Shown: positions 1-12,572, numbered from the stretch's first letter. The stretch is DNA of 64,000 nucleotides from Tretioscincus oriximinensis (GCA_022410635.1 JAJVDF010000169.1:212705-276704); one strand, 5' to 3'. A program made the numbers and translations. The notes: generated from the letters alone by a model not told the origin.

Positions 1-545
1 TCTCATGTTGAGATAACTCTGCTTGCATCTGTCTTCAGTAAATTTGCAGTTCACAGAAATCTTGTCCTTTTCTCTCCATTGACATTCTTTAAGAGCTAAC
101 AGAAAGAACGAAAAGCCAAATATGGAAAGCCAAGCAGCTATTGATGATACCGGACAGAATCTAGGCGGACAGGAACCTCAGCTAGAATCTTCCTGCCCAC
201 CCTCTCAATAGCTCTGACATGAGAACACAAATGGGACTGTACCTCATCTGCTGACAGACCTCCTTATCTACAACATCAGAATCTGCAAGGTAATGCTGGG
301 CCCCTCAGCCATACCGGGAGACCAGCACCTCTAGGTTTTTCTGAAGCCTCCTTTCTTCCACCACGGGATTCATCAATTATCCACAATAGAAGCTTTTTAG
401 AAGGCTATGTGGAAAGAGCGCATGACTCACTTCTAGCTAGAAGTAAGGGGGGGATTCCTGCTTCCATCTGAAGCTCTGGATTCACGCCTGCCAACACTCC
501 ACACACAGGATTTTTTCCTATATGTGCTACTCCCTTCCATGAGAT
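1..545. other. Unannotated sequence, no gene seen
   Basis: No recognisable exon, RNA gene or repeat. The short ORFs across 405-786 overlap the SINE fragment that follows and show no protein similarity I recognise. Confidence 0.4.
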
Positions 546-547
546 CC

Positions 548-643
548 AGTCTGGTATAATGCTTTTAGAGTGCTGGACTCTAAACTGGTAGTCTCTCTGT
601 TCAACTCCACACTCCTCCATGAAGACTACTGGGTGTTTCATTT
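548..643 (+). mobile_element. Truncated tRNA-SINE, family 1 (Sauria type)
   Basis: It carries the tRNA-like head (TCTGGTATAATGCTTTTAGA, a decayed A box, and a B-box-like CTGTTCAACTCC) and the diagnostic CACTCCTCCATGAAG block, then stops after CTGGGTG. The better copy at 13977-14227 shows the full layout. The copy is diverged and 3'-truncated. Confidence 0.75.
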
Positions 644-644
644 T

Positions 645-1555
645 GACACACTTGGAAGTCATTAGAAAACCCAAACATTTGGAAGTCAGTCACATCTATC
701 TGGCAAAAGCTTCTGAAGTATTGGGAGCAAACTAAATTTTTTTCTCCATGAAAACCAGAACTACAAGGTTCTACATCATGGAACAAGAATCATGAAAGAA
801 AGAAAGAAAGGAAATAAATAAATAAATAAAATCTCTTTTAGTTAGCTATTTTTTATGTAATAAACAAACCTTTCATTATTCAAAACCTTTTTTTGCATTA
901 CGGTCCACAAAAATAATTTATTTAAACTGTTTCAAAAGAGAATGTTGCCTTGGATTAAAGCCAAAACCTCTGGTGGATTTAATGACCAGAAAAATAGATT
1001 TTCTATTATGTAAATGCTCAGTTTTTCTAGATCATAGTTACTAAGCAGCTGTTTAACTGATTTTAATTGATTTTAGATGTGACCTCCAGAAAAATGCATC
1101 CAAATGGCACTTCTAAATTCTTCCATGGTCCAGATCAAACTCACCATTAAATCAAATCCACAAATGGATTCTCCTCCATCTGGTATTAGAGTGAAAAAGC
1201 AGTGGGCATGCCTTATCATGTCCATATAAACAAGGAGCAATGATGAGTAAAATCCCCACTTGCAGCCTCACAAACTCAAGTGAGTTTAAAAGAAAACTTT
1301 CATTTTGAATTTGCTTGGCTACATGGGGAGCCAAGAGCCAATGACAGAAGGGATACAAATCAGCCAACCACAAGCTAGGATTCTTGACAGGGATTTTTTT
1401 ATTTCTTTCAAAATTTATATTCAACCGTTCACTAGTAGTCCCAAGGTGGATAACAGAAGATTCATATATTAATATATATATATATTAATAAAATGTTTTA
1501 AAAGAGCTATACTCTCCCTTCCTACCAACCCTCCTCTGGTTCCTTTAACACACAG
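645..1555. other. Intergenic sequence with short AT-rich repeats
   Basis: No gene seen. There is a (GAAA)/(AAAT) simple-repeat patch at about 794-830 and an AT palindrome (ATTAATATATATATATTAAT type) at about 1468-1492. Confidence 0.5.
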
Positions 1556-1559
1556 TACC

Positions 1560-2110
1560 TCTGTACTGTTTGGATTCAGTTTCAATTTGTTGGCCACATC
1601 TACCCCATCACTGACTCCAGGTCAAGCATCTTGACTGCCTCACCTGATTCAGAAGGAATAGAGAAATAAGAGTTGGATATCATGAGCATACTGATGGCAC
1701 CTCACTCCAAAACTCCTGATGACCTCACCCAGCAATTTCATATACATGTTAAAGAGCATGGGAGACAAGACTAATCCCCGTGGAACTCCACAAGAAAGTT
1801 CCCAGGTTATTGAACAAAATTCTCCCCATTGCTATTTTCTGGAACCTACCACTGAGATAGGATGAGAACCATTATATATTAGTGTCCCCAAGTCCCAAAC
1901 TCAAAAGCCATTCCAGCAGGATATGATGGTCAATGGTGTTAAAGCCCTGACAGATTAATGAGAACCAACAGGGTTGTATTTCCCCTGTCCTTCTCCCAAT
2001 AAAGGTCATCAGGAGGACCAGGGCAGTTAGAATACCAGACCTGTGTCTGAAACCAGAGTGAAATGGNTCTAGAGAATCTATATCATCCAAGCATGTCTGC
2101 AGTTGGCAAT
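1560..2110 (-). mobile_element. L2/Rex1-like LINE, reverse transcriptase remnant
   Basis: The minus-strand translation gives consecutive reverse-transcriptase blocks: PFHSGFRHRSG near 2050, FNTIDHHILLEWLL near 1900 (FDTIDH in intact elements), then GLVLSPMLFNMYMKLLGEV near 1760, and YAHD where intact elements have the catalytic YADD. It is frameshifted between blocks and carries stops, so it is a dead 5'-truncated copy. The clade assignment (L2 or Rex1 rather than CR1) is from memory of the motif spacing. Confidence 0.75.
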
Positions 2111-2434
2111 TCCTGGGGAATTAGGCAAATTCAGAAGCAAGTAAGTTAAAATCCCCATGCATGTAGACAGCCAATGATTATGGCATGTCTTTTACATATA
2201 CTGGTAGAAGTCCCTTCTTTATGAGTTAACTATCTTTACAAGCACTCAGTTGTACAGTTATCCAAAAATTAATTGTTCAAAAAATATTACCTCTATTGCC
2301 ACCTGCATTTAAAATCTTCTCTTGAGAAGCAAAAATATAGACCCAATTACCTAGTAAGGCTGAGTGTTATCTGTATACAGAACAGAAGTAGTACTATAAA
2401 AGGTTGCATTTCTACGTGTCTTTTTTATTGCACT

Positions 2435-2517
2435 GTAACTGGATATTCCACAATAAAGCATGGATATTATGAAATAAATCCATCTCCACAGTGTTTTATT
2501 CTGGAATATCCAGTTAT
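2435..2517. repeat. Small inverted repeat (MITE-like)
   Basis: GTAACTGGATATTCCACAAT (arm 2435-2457) is the near-perfect reverse complement of the arm at 2494-2517, separated by 36 bases. One arm position differs. The family is not recognised. Confidence 0.65.
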
Positions 2518-2639
2518 AGAGAAATAAATAAGTGATGTAAGGATACAACCTCAGACTCTTAGAACATTATCATTTTCTCTCTCTCTGAGTATACATTTTA
2601 ACTTTTTATGTTGTATTTGTAATTGTTGTGCCGCTTCCT

Positions 2640-2830
2640 GTCAGTGCCAGGTAAGGAGTGGATAAGAATTCTTAAAATAAACAAATTAGTAGGGAGTCAA
2701 GGTGCAAATTTTGCCTTCTTCTGTTCAGACTGCCCAGGTGCAATTGGTGGGCCTCTGTGTGAATGCTGGACTACATACGCTCTCGTCCGATTCAGCACAG
2801 CTCCTCTTATGTTCTTAATTTCTTATGTAG
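2640..2830 (+). mobile_element. CR1-superfamily LINE 3' end
   Basis: Resembles the last ~150 bp of the LINE family seen complete at 29143-29680 (reverse orientation there): TTCTGTTCAGACTGCCCAGG, TGGGCCTCTGTGTGAATGC, then CTCTTATGTTCTTA. The terminal TTCTTATG motif marks the 3' end. Right of it, 2850-2920 looks like an ATTCTATG-type CR1 end (GGTGGACTTGATGGCCTA). Confidence 0.75.
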
Positions 2831-2929
2831 TAGAAGATGCTTTGATCACATTGCTGTATTTAGCTGAGGGTGGGGGTGGACTTGATGGCCTAATCAGCCT
2901 CTCCCAACTTTTTAGCTTATGATTAGTGT

Positions 2930-4195
2930 ATGAGTAAATTAGGTCTTTTAATGTAATAAAGATGATTTCCATCAGAAACCTGCTCCACACAAGTAAAACC
3001 TGTAATGTAAAAGCGATTGCGAATTTTACTCGTTCATACTCACCTGTAAAATCTATGTGGAATGAGCAAGACAACTAACCAGGAAGTAAGTATTGATCAT
3101 GTCTTTGCAATTACTAACNAGGAATTAAATTCTGAGCATACTAAGTATGAAATTCTACATTTTCTTGTGCTAGCATCTTCTCACAGAATCCTGAGTGTAC
3201 ACACAAGAAGGCTTCCCGTCTCAGTGGCTGCAGGGATGGCCATTCTGAAAACACCAGCAAAAGAATATTCTGGGGCAAAGGACCTTTTTTCCAGATGCAT
3301 TGTAAAAACTCTATTAGCATGTGAAATGGAGTCATCATGATGATATTACCATTGCGGAAGGAATCCCCATGTGCCTGCAACCAGGATGATTTTTAATTTT
3401 CAGGCTTTAAATTGCCACTCAAACTGGGCTATGATTATCAATGGTTTGGAAATCTGAAACGTAAGGCAATATAGAAGCTTGGTCTCTAGTTGAAAGCTTA
3501 TTTTTGATCTTTCCAAATGACATTTTTATTTGCAGCAGGCCAGAATGTGGTACATTAAGATCAAACAAAGGTCCCAGGCCATAATGTTGCCAGATCCCTT
3601 CAACAGATGTTGAGAAAATACTCCGTAAGCCATTGCCAACTGTTATACACCAATAAATATCTGTGCCTGTGTGACAACGGGTGGTTAGAAGTCTAAATTC
3701 AAGACTTTTATTAGATTAATCAGTGTTCCTGTTTGGTGGGTGACTTTGCAGGGGAAGTAAAATCTGTAAACACGTGTATTCCTATAAACAACAGCTGTGT
3801 TTTCTGTGCGAATGGGAATCAACTCAAACATACATTGTAATTTCTGGTGAGAGAAAGAACAATCAGCTAGTTGGGTTGGTCTCTGCAAGAATCCTTGGGC
3901 ATCTTTTGGAGTTAGGTTGCATTTCAATTGAACAGAACTGAAACGTTGGCAATATTTTGTGATATGGTGATAATAATGAAACCAAATATTACAAAACATC
4001 TCAGCATACCCAGTTATCTGATTGCAAAAGATCAGAAGCCTTTCCACATGAAGCACACAGACCCTTTGAATGTATCCACACTTCTGCCTTTTGTAACACT
4101 ATTTCTGTATATTGGATTTTAAAAGTCTTACGCCAACAATGCCAATATCAATAGAGATGGAGAAATTGCCTTTCCTACCTCTGAATTCACCTGCA
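2930..4195. other. Unannotated intergenic sequence
   Basis: No gene or recognisable repeat. The ORFs here (for example 3685-4056 minus, 123 codons) show no domain or codon pattern that I recognise. Confidence 0.4.
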
Positions 4196-4197
4196 TC

Positions 4198-4365
4198 CAA
4201 TAGTGGGATTCAAATAATTTAACATCTGGTTCTCATTTCTGAAGTAACATCCAGAAATGATATCAGGAGTTGAGGGTCATTTTAATAACTGGTTTGCACA
4301 AACCAGAGTGCTATTTAACAACCGGTTCACCCAAACTGGTGCTAACCAGCTGAATCCCACCGCTG
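4198..4365. mobile_element. hAT-type MITE
   Basis: The ends are inverted repeats: CAATAGTGGGATTCAA at the left and TGAATCCCACCGCTG at the right (reverse complement CAGCGGTGGGATTCA). The flanking octamers CCTGCATC and TCTACATC match at 6 of 8 positions, fitting the 8-bp duplication made by hAT transposases. The interior has the CCGGTT/AACCGG motifs common to this lizard and snake family. It is non-autonomous, 168 bp, with no ORF. Confidence 0.8.
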
Positions 4366-4857
4366 TCTACATCCCACATGAAGCTCTGCTATGAATCCTG
4401 CCTTGCAATTGGGTGCGCTGTATTTCTTCTCTCATTGTCTCTGACTCCATCTCTTACTGGGAATGAGATTTTAAACAAAAAGTGGTTTTCCCCCAAAAAT
4501 CATCAGTCTTGAAAACTGCAAGTGAATGTGTGGTTTTTTNAAAAAAAACTATTGCTGGTTTTTCCTGTGTATGTTCAAAAGAAAAAAAAAGTAGTTGGTG
4601 GCTACCCTGAAGCCTCCAATCTTGCTGCAGAAGGGCAATATCAGTAACAATCCAATCCAGGAGTGACTGAACAAGATATTATTCAAAGGTCTTGGCTCAA
4701 AGCTGCCTCCCTAGGAGGTTTTCCTACCCTAATGATATTTACATGATTAAGAATCCACCCCACGTGATGACAGGCTTTCAGTAGTGGATTCGAGGAAAAT
4801 CTCAATTGCCCAGGAATATACTGTAGTTTTGGNTTTTTTTTAGATTTTTTATTGATC

Positions 4858-5028
4858 GTATATTATATATTGTGGTTACAGAGTTCCAAAATAATAGCAA
4901 ATTATATACATCATTGAAAAAGCACGAATACATGACCAAATTNGTATATTATATATTGTGGTTACAGAGTTCCAAAATAATAGCAAATTATATACATCAT
5001 TGAAAAAGCACGAATACATGACCAAATT
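4858..5028. repeat. Perfect 85-bp tandem duplication separated by one N
   Basis: The 85 bases at 4858-4942 recur identically at 4944-5028, with a single N between. Identity with no divergence next to an ambiguous base suggests an assembly or scaffold-join artefact rather than a biological repeat. The sequence itself, preceded by a T-run, could be the 3' end of the L1 copy to the right. Confidence 0.9.
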
Positions 5029-5389
5029 TTGCCACCACCAACATGGACACTGTCCTTTGACCTGCTGTTGCCTCTTGCCTCTGCTAACACCTCCCAATCT
5101 GTGTATTTGCATAGCACAGAATTATCATTGGGTTTATCCGTCTCTTGCAAGATACCTAGATCAGCACCCGGAGATTCTAAATAAATGATATCTCTTTACA
5201 TCAATGTTCAGGCCATTGATGTTGTGATCATTTTGAGACTACCCATGGTAGTCCCTAAGACCCACTGACCCTGACACACCCCNTCATAACCAATGCTCCA
5301 CACTATACAGCCACCCCATATCCTACCCACTGTTTGATTCATTTAGCTCTTGTGTCTTGGACCCAGTTTGATAAGTATTTATCCCATCA

Positions 5390-7500
5390 AGTAAGTATAT
5401 AAATTGGAATGTTTGCTGGTAAAATTTGAAATAAAAATAAAAATTTTGGTAGGATAATTATTTTGATCGCACAAATCTTAAACAACATTTAAAGATTTTT
5501 TCCTCCATTTTTGAATAGTATTCTTAACTGTAGGCCAGATAACTTTCATATTGATTTTAACAAAATTATTTGTTAACATTGCTCCAAGATATTTCTTTTT
5601 TTGTGGTTCCAATTTTTAAATTTGCTAAATTGATTTTTAACCCTGTATTAGATTTAAATTTTTGAATTATCCTATTGAGAGCTAGTAAAGATTTAACTGG
5701 GTTAGATACCATCTGCATTCAAGTTAATCTTGAGTTCACCGGCACCGATTTTATATCCTGAGATTTCTTGGGTTGCCCTAATTTCATTTGCTAGAGTTTC
5801 AACACAAATTAAAAAGAGAAGAAGGGAGAACAGGCAGCCCTATTTAGTTCCATTCTTCAAAAATATTGGCCTTGATAATTTGTTATTAATATTAAATCTA
5901 GCAATATTGTTTGCATATCATTCCTTTATAGGATTCCCTAATCCTATTTTCTTGCAAATCAAAATTAATGCTTCATGATTTACTGAGTCAAAAGCTTTAT
6001 GAATATTTAATTTCAGTGAAGCCAGTTTCTTATTATTTTTTGTATGGTGCTGTGCGTTTAAAATTATATGAATTGGTTCAAAAATCTGTCTCCCTGAAAT
6101 GAAGCCATATTGATCCTGATCTATAGATTTATCTTTGATCTTCCTTAGGCTATTTGCCATAATTTTTGTGAAAATTTTGTAGTCCACGTTTGTTAAGCCA
6201 ATAGGGCAATAAGAACCCAGATCATTTGTAATTTTATTTGGTTTTTAAAAAGTTGCAATTTTAGTTTCTTTCCATGTTGGAGGAATGTTATGAGTAGACA
6301 AAGTCTGATTAAATAAAGAAGTCAATATCTGAATAATTTCTGTAGAAAATCATTTGTAAAAGGCATCCGTTAGCCCATCCGGGCCTATTGGAATTTGATT
6401 TCATTGATTTCATTGTTTCATCAATTTCTTCCAATGTGATTAAATCATTAAGAAATAATTTAGATTCCTCTGATAAAGCATTTCGGATGTTAAAATTATT
6501 TTCATTCAAGTTTAATTCCTCACCAAGAAAATTATTTTCATAAAAATCAGCAATATTATCTAATCTCTTGATTGTTAGATGTCATGGTTCCATCAATCTT
6601 TTGTATTTGTGTGATACATTGTTTTGTTTTTTTAAATTACATTTTTTTTGTTTGGAAATAATATCATATGTATTTATAGAGTTCTTAAAAAACACCTTAG
6701 TGGTCTCTATGTTTTTGGTCCTTTAATTTGATTGAGTATTTGTGGATCACTATCATTTTTATGTTGGAGTTCTAATGTTTTTAAATCATTTAATATACTT
6801 AATCATTCTTGTCTTTTAGTTCTACACATTCTAGTTTCTTTATTAATGTATTCCCCCTCAATCACCACTTTAAAACATTCCCAAACCTTCAGCAACTCTA
6901 CTTCCCCATTCAAATTTATATTAAAATATTCACTAATCTTATCTCTGATAAATTTCATATTTTCCTGATTTTGCAACGGATTTGCATTGTATTTTTACAT
7001 GCATTTAATGTAAAAATAATTGGGNTATGTTCCAATATGCGATTGATACAAGACCAGGTAATTTTTATTACATTTCTGAAATTAGAATTTACCAGATCAA
7101 AAGTATCAAGATTACATCTGACTATATTCAGCTTACTTCTGTCACGATTTAGTATGTTGAAAGAAAGGTTGTTGATGTTTAAGTCTGCTGCTATGATTAT
7201 CTTGCCAATGGCTTTATTATCAATTTTCCTTATCACTTTCTTAAAGTAAGTTTTTTGGAGGACATTGGGATTATACAGNGAAAGCAAATATCATGCTCTC
7301 CCATCTCGATCATGATATTTATCAATTAGTGTATACTCTANCAAATTGCTACCAAATGAGAGTTGTTTGCTGCACTAGATAGAGAAACGTATTTCCAGTT
7401 GTTATTTAAAACAGGGAAAGTTGATCCTATGGATATATGGGTCTCTTGCAAAAACAAAATTGAGGGTNTGTCCTTTTNAAGTAATTCTAATAATTTGAAT
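5390..7500 (-). pseudogene. L1 retrotransposon ORF2 (endonuclease and reverse transcriptase), decayed
   Basis: Minus-strand blocks in order from the right: endonuclease C-terminal part at about 6955-7287 (IIIAADLNIN, decayed GDFN motif), a connector at 6309-6509 with LITLEEIDETMKSMKSN, reverse transcriptase at 5918-6187 with DYKIFTKIMANSLRKI and DQYGFISGRQI, then KLGCPLSPLLFNLC near 5850 and a decayed YADD block near 5700. The post-RT region runs to about 5390. Stops and frameshifts break it repeatedly. It is paired with ORF1 to its right, so this is one L1 lacking its normal 3' part unless 4858-5110 belongs to it. It is of the non-mammalian vertebrate L1 type. Confidence 0.88.
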
Positions 7501-8112
7501 TTTTAAGAAGAGAGACTAGACCTTTCACATTTAAAGAAATACATTTTAATTTTTTATTCATGTATCTAAATAAAAAAATAAAAAAAATAACTGATCCTTT
7601 TACTATATAATTTGAATTGACATTGTTCAAAATCACTCACCACATATAATGCCCTTGGCCCCCTTCCCACAGATGGGGGAATGAATATTAAGAAATATGA
7701 AAAGGAAAAGAGAAAAGGGNAAAGAAAAAGAAATATCAGAAAAAAGAGAAGAAAAATATTGAAGGGAAACAAGGGAAACAAAGAAAAATAGGAAAATGAA
7801 AAAATAGCATGGACTGCATTTTCTGAGTATCCTTCAAACAGGAAAAGAGAGTGCACCTAAGGAAATAATCTTGAAGAAGAAACCTTTGCCTGTTTTATAT
7901 CACCACCAAAAATTTATAAATATTCACAATGTAAGATTCCAATAATTAAACATTGTTAAGACTTTAATTTATTTTTCTATCTTTTGAACGAAATGTCCTT
8001 CCTAAAGTTTCATTCCTGGATGAAGTAGCCTGGGCATAAGTTGGATTAGAAAGTCTGATACGAAGTACTAAATCATCGTCTTTAGGAAACTTTATTATTT
8101 AATAAAGCTTTA

Positions 8113-9330
8113 TTATTTTTTATAATTAATATTTAAGTTTTTTAAATGTTTTTTAACTTCATCCACCAACCGAGCACTTTCATATGCTATTATGGTGGCA
8201 GGATTGCACCAAGTTAGGTGATTTCCTTNGGAGTGAAGTACATTAGCATAAGGGACCATTGCTTGTTTTTCCATAAGGGTTTCAGGAGTCAAATCTAAAT
8301 AAATACAAATGCTATATGGGTCAAATTTCAAGTCCTTCTTTTTATCTAGCAGTTTAAAAATCTTTTCCTTCTGGCATTCTGTTGTAAATGCCATAATGGC
8401 ATTCTGGAAAGTCTGGACATTTGCATTTTTCCATGAAGGAAGCCAATGAATATGTTCAATTTCCCATTCATGTAGTTCAATATTCATATTTTTCAGCCAT
8501 TGGATAATTTTAGAAAATAAGTCCAATGGAGATATTTCTGATGGTAAACCCCAAAAAATTAAATTTTGTCTTCTCTTGTTTGAAAGGTTAACATCTCTGG
8601 TTTTTAAACCTGCATTCTCCTTATCAGAACTTTGTACATTCTCTTCGAATCATTTCAATTCCATTATGCTTTTNAAACAAGATGGGAGCAGGTAAGTCAA
8701 AGTCATTGCACCAGGGACTGAGGATCCAATTACCTTGTTTTTCATTTCTTTTCCTTGAAGTAGATGCCATTGTATTTTTGTATTGAGGTACATTCAAAAA
8801 TGGTTTCCTTTTTGCATTTCTCTTTTTCTGCTTTAATTTTGGAATCCAGATCACCAAAATCCGATTAACTCTTAAATTTTCATTTCTCACTTGTGTTTTA
8901 GGGACACTGGTATAATGTCGATATCTTCTTTTTTTCTTATTTACTCTGTTACTATAATAGAGTCCATCACTTCTTGAAACAGTTTGGGTTCATGGTCTTT
9001 CTGTTCGTTATCTGATGTGATGTCAGAATCAGAAGGAAGATGATGTCTTTTTCCAAACTTTTTGAAAGATTCCATCTTCTTTAGCGGTCCTAATTCTTTA
9101 CTTGATTTGGGTTTAGGTACCTCTTTTGGCATTTTTGCCTCTTTTTGTGTCCTGCAGAGAGGACGAAGAGGCTCCAGTTTGTTTTTTAAATCTTTTCCAA
9201 CAGGTCCATTTTCCCTTTGAACTCCTGAAAAGTCTCCTTCTCAGTGAAGCTGCAGGGATACAATTGTTGCTCCTTTCAGAACTACGAGCTTTATGATATC
9301 AACAACTGCAGGGGGGGTTGATGTCATTTT
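8113..9330 (-). pseudogene. L1 ORF1 (RNA-binding protein), decayed
   Basis: The block at 8113-8526 reads like the RNA-recognition and C-terminal domains of L1 ORF1p: an IEHIHWLP start (intact copies have IERAHR), an IMAFTTECQKEKIF region, then the hallmark ICIYLDLTPETL and a GNHLTWCNPATII terminal part. Pieces at 8624-8890 and 8941-9132 are Lys- and Ser-rich, like the N-terminal region. ORF1p normally trimerises and coats L1 RNA. Frameshifts separate the pieces. The 5' end of the element is near 9330. Confidence 0.82.
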
Positions 9331-9334
9331 GTTC

Positions 9335-9975
9335 CATATGCTATTAANTGCCTTTAAACTAATGTATATTTTCCTCATAATTTATACAATTTAGAGGTGT
9401 TTTCTTTCAGAAAAAAAGTTGCTTTGTGTATGTAGCAGGAGTATTATTAAACATTACCATTGGCNTTCACTGCTNATTCCGATGGAAAAACATTAAAGCA
9501 TCATATTCCTCAGATGACTGTGAGGAAATTAAATTAAAACATGAGAAATTTAAATCCATTCATTGGCTTTTGCTTTTGCTCAGTCAGTAAACAACATTTT
9601 GTGCCTGGGAGTCTAGAAGAGAAAGCTGATGAATAAGGTGGCACCTCAGAACAATGGTCAAGCAGTTAAATGTCAAATGTAATGACACCCTGACACACCC
9701 TTTTCAAATCACGAGTTTTTTAGCAAATAATAGGAAAAGGCAGCCCAGATTGTGCTTATAAAGAAAGAATTCAAAACATTTTTCATGTGACTTTTTGCAG
9801 TGGTTCGAAGCCTGTGAAAAAGGAAAAAATGTTCTATGTTTGTCCCTATAGCAAAATGCAGTATTCTCTTTTAATTCATGCTCTGGTTAACAAACATTTA
9901 AAGAAAAAGACATAATTCAAAATATTTCAGAACACTAAAGCTCATTGATAATAATCAGTCACTTGTCTATTAGCC
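9335..9975. other. Unannotated intergenic sequence
   Basis: AT-rich, with no gene or repeat recognised. Confidence 0.4.
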
Positions 9976-9977
9976 TC

Positions 9978-10185
9978 CTGGTTCTAATCTTCCATTCTTC
10001 CATGAAGACAGCTGGGTGACCTTGGGCTAGTCAGTTTTTTAGAGCTCTCTCAACCTCACTTACATCACAAGGTGTCTGTTGTGAAGAGAAGAAGAGAAAG
10101 TTATGTAAGCCGCATTGATTCCCTTTGGATTGAGAAAAGCAGGAAATACAATTTTCTTCCTCCTCCTTCTTCTCTTCTATTAGAG
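9978..10185 (+). mobile_element. tRNA-SINE family 1, diverged
   Basis: It shares the SINE body: TTCTTCCATGAAGACAGCTG, GGTGACCTTGGGCTAGTCAG, AAGGTGTCTGTTGTGAAGAG and GTAAGCCGCATTGA. The tRNA-like head is largely lost. The tail is a pyrimidine-rich TTCCTCCTCC run. Confidence 0.8.
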
Positions 10186-10249
10186 GTTTCCAACTTTCTT
10201 CCCAGTTTAATTTGCTTCCTATACCTAAGTACACCAGTCTCTTATGCCT

Positions 10250-11095
10250 ATTAACATTGACTCTAAGTAACCCAATTATTTAGCCATACCATTTCTGGAA
10301 TGTTCAGGTGAAGTTATCCTTCCAGCCTAATACCATAATGAACATAGCCTCTATAAGCATCCTTTCTTATAAATATATATTTTTTATATTTTCTATAATA
10401 TTCTGGTCCCTAAACACATGTAATACGGCATTTCCGAAGCACATGGTTAAAAGGACAACCAACCTTCTTTACACCAGCCAGGAAATTAAACTCTTTGGAC
10501 CTAGAAAGTTCACGCGGAACAAAGGAGTGGACAGAGGAAAACTCAGGATGTTTACAGAAGCAAGAGGAGGCCTGGAGATTTTTACATCAACTGACTGCCT
10601 GTAACTCCACCTAGAAGGGAGGTTTTAAAAGAGGTTGTCACTAGCAACCTTGGTCACTCCCACTTCCTTTTCTCTGGAGTAAACTACTTACTAAAGGAGT
10701 TCCTTTGAGTGATTATTTTGCCTCACTCTTCTGCCCTTTTGCTTTGAGNCTTCTCCTTTCAGCAGACTCAGCCAGCTTACAATATCTGTAGCCCTTGCTG
10801 CAATTGCCCTAGTGTCTCTTTAAGAGTGCCACTTCATAAATGGGCTTTCACACTCAGTGAAACTGAATAACAAAGACAGTTAAGAACATTAAGGCTAAAA
10901 AAGGGAAAAGTGGCATTTTCTCCCACTGTTTTGACAGGTACTAAAGGTGAACTATTATATTATAATGGCTTCATATTAATATTGTGCAATAATGAGATCA
11001 AAGCTGACAGTAACTGGGAAATAAGTTTTGGAGCAATTGCAGAGAGTTCAACAAAGTCACTAACACAATATAAAAAGTGCTATTTTAAAATAAAC
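10250..11095. other. Unannotated intergenic sequence
   Basis: No gene recognised. ORFs at 10308-10604 and 10910-11104 have no domain I can name. Confidence 0.4.
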
Positions 11096-11099
11096 AATA

Positions 11100-12357
11100 A
11101 ATAGCATTGAAAATATTCTATCCTATGCAAACATTTTTTGAGGAAATTCCTAATAACACCTTAAAAAACTGGGACAAGCATATAAGATATTGGCTATTCC
11201 ATGATAAGAAACAAAGAATAGCCAGGAATAAAATATATGATGAAATTAATGGAATTAAAAAAGGATGGAATTTTCCCTCCTTGGAAAATTATTACGAGAC
11301 ATTTCAACTTAAAAAATTGTTTCAGATGGAATTTCTAGGGAAAAAATGGACTAGGATAGAGAGGAATGTTAACTTACAATATTAATAGAAATGCACTAAA
11401 AATATGTCTCAACCAACTAAATCTATTATGACAATTTGAAAAAAATGGCAGACAAAATTGACCTCCCCGGTTTCAAAAAAGATGGAATAATTTTTACAAC
11501 TAACGATTTAGGAAAACTAGAATGTAATAAATTTCAGAGAAATAGCCGTGTTAGTCTAGCAGAAAGTCCAACAAAGGAGCTGGCAGCACTTTGAGACTAA
11601 CTTGAGAAAAGTGGTTGGCATAAGCTTTCGTAGACAGGTCTACAGGGCATCTGAAGAAGTAGATGTGTCTACGAAAGCTTATGCCAACCACTTTTCTCAA
11701 GTTAGTCCCAAAGTGCTGCTAGCTCCTTTGCTAGAATGTAATAATACAAGAACTCTTAAAGATCATTTTCTATCTGATGGAAAACTGGAAGCATATAATA
11801 ATCTAGTTCATATATTAGAGAAATTGCTAAAAATACAACAAGCATTTTATAAAATATGAGCTAATAACGATGCAAGATGTACACCAACACTGAATACCCC
11901 TTTAGAAGACATTTTTTTAAAAAATAGCTTTAAAAATATGAAGGGAATGGGGTGGGGGGGACTCACATAGATTGATTATAGGATCTCAATTTGAGAATAT
12001 TCAATCCTGAATGAACATATGGGCAATCGACTTAGCAGTAAATGAAACGCAAAATGAACAACCACTTAAAGAACTACAGCTAAAAGTCCTAAGTAGATGG
12101 TATAGAACCCCCTGTTGTTTAGCTCATATATTCCCAAATGCGAGGCCACATTTATTGGTGTTTAGTCAGTCGAACCAGTGAGGAGGGCCCGAACTGCTAG
12201 CAATAATCCGATTAAGCCTCAGTTCATAAAAAAGGGGGGGGGGGTGAGAATAAGGCTTATCGGGGGAGGGGGAGTAGTAGAGGGTTATAGGATTATCTTT
12301 CCAATTGTGGTAATATTTGGATATATGAATGATTTAAGGAATGAATTGTGGGTTTTG

Positions 12358-12360
<3 letters not shown>
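11100..12360 (+). pseudogene. L1 ORF2 C-terminal fragment, interrupted by a Penelope-type hairpin
   Basis: Plus-strand pieces match the region after the L1 reverse transcriptase: WFPSLENYYETFQL-like text at 11107-11385, LSDGKLEAYNNLVHILEKLL at about 11770-11850, and LQLKVLSRWYRTP...FPNARPHLL at 12070-12160 (L1 elements have a similar LTRWYLTP...FP block). The frame is broken. The hairpin at 11531-11730 lies inside it, flanked by a 14-bp target duplication, so it is younger than the L1. A (GAT)n run ends the fragment. Confidence 0.78.
11531..11730 (-). mobile_element. Palindromic Penelope-like insertion 1
   Basis: The left part reads TTTCAGAGAAATAGCCGTG...TTAGTCTAGC, the antisense 3' end of a Penelope-like element. 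From 11572-11640 it is the inverted repeat of 11662-11730 (69-nt arms with a few mismatches). The 14-mer CTAGAATGTAATAA occurs at 11517-11530 and again at 11731-11744: a perfect target-site duplication. There is no coding capacity. It lies within the L1 ORF2 fragment. Confidence 0.88.

Positions 12361-12404
<44 letters not shown>
12361..12404. repeat. (GAT)n microsatellite
   Basis: Fourteen consecutive GAT units followed by a TTA/TAT-rich stretch. Confidence 0.97.
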
Positions 12405-12408
<4 letters not shown>

Positions 12409-12572
12409 ATTATTATTATTTTATTATTATCATTCTATGTACGAAGTAATATGAATTTACGTTCAAGACTGTACGATTATGATTTGGAAAATTAAAAAAT
12501 ACTTTAAAAAAATAGCATTGAAAATATAGCAACCCAATCTGGAAGTGGTAGAGCTGGAGATGTTTCAGATAA

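Noticed and set aside
12178..12495. 105-codon ORF with Asp run
   Set aside because: L1 remnant plus (GAT)n repeat, not a gene.
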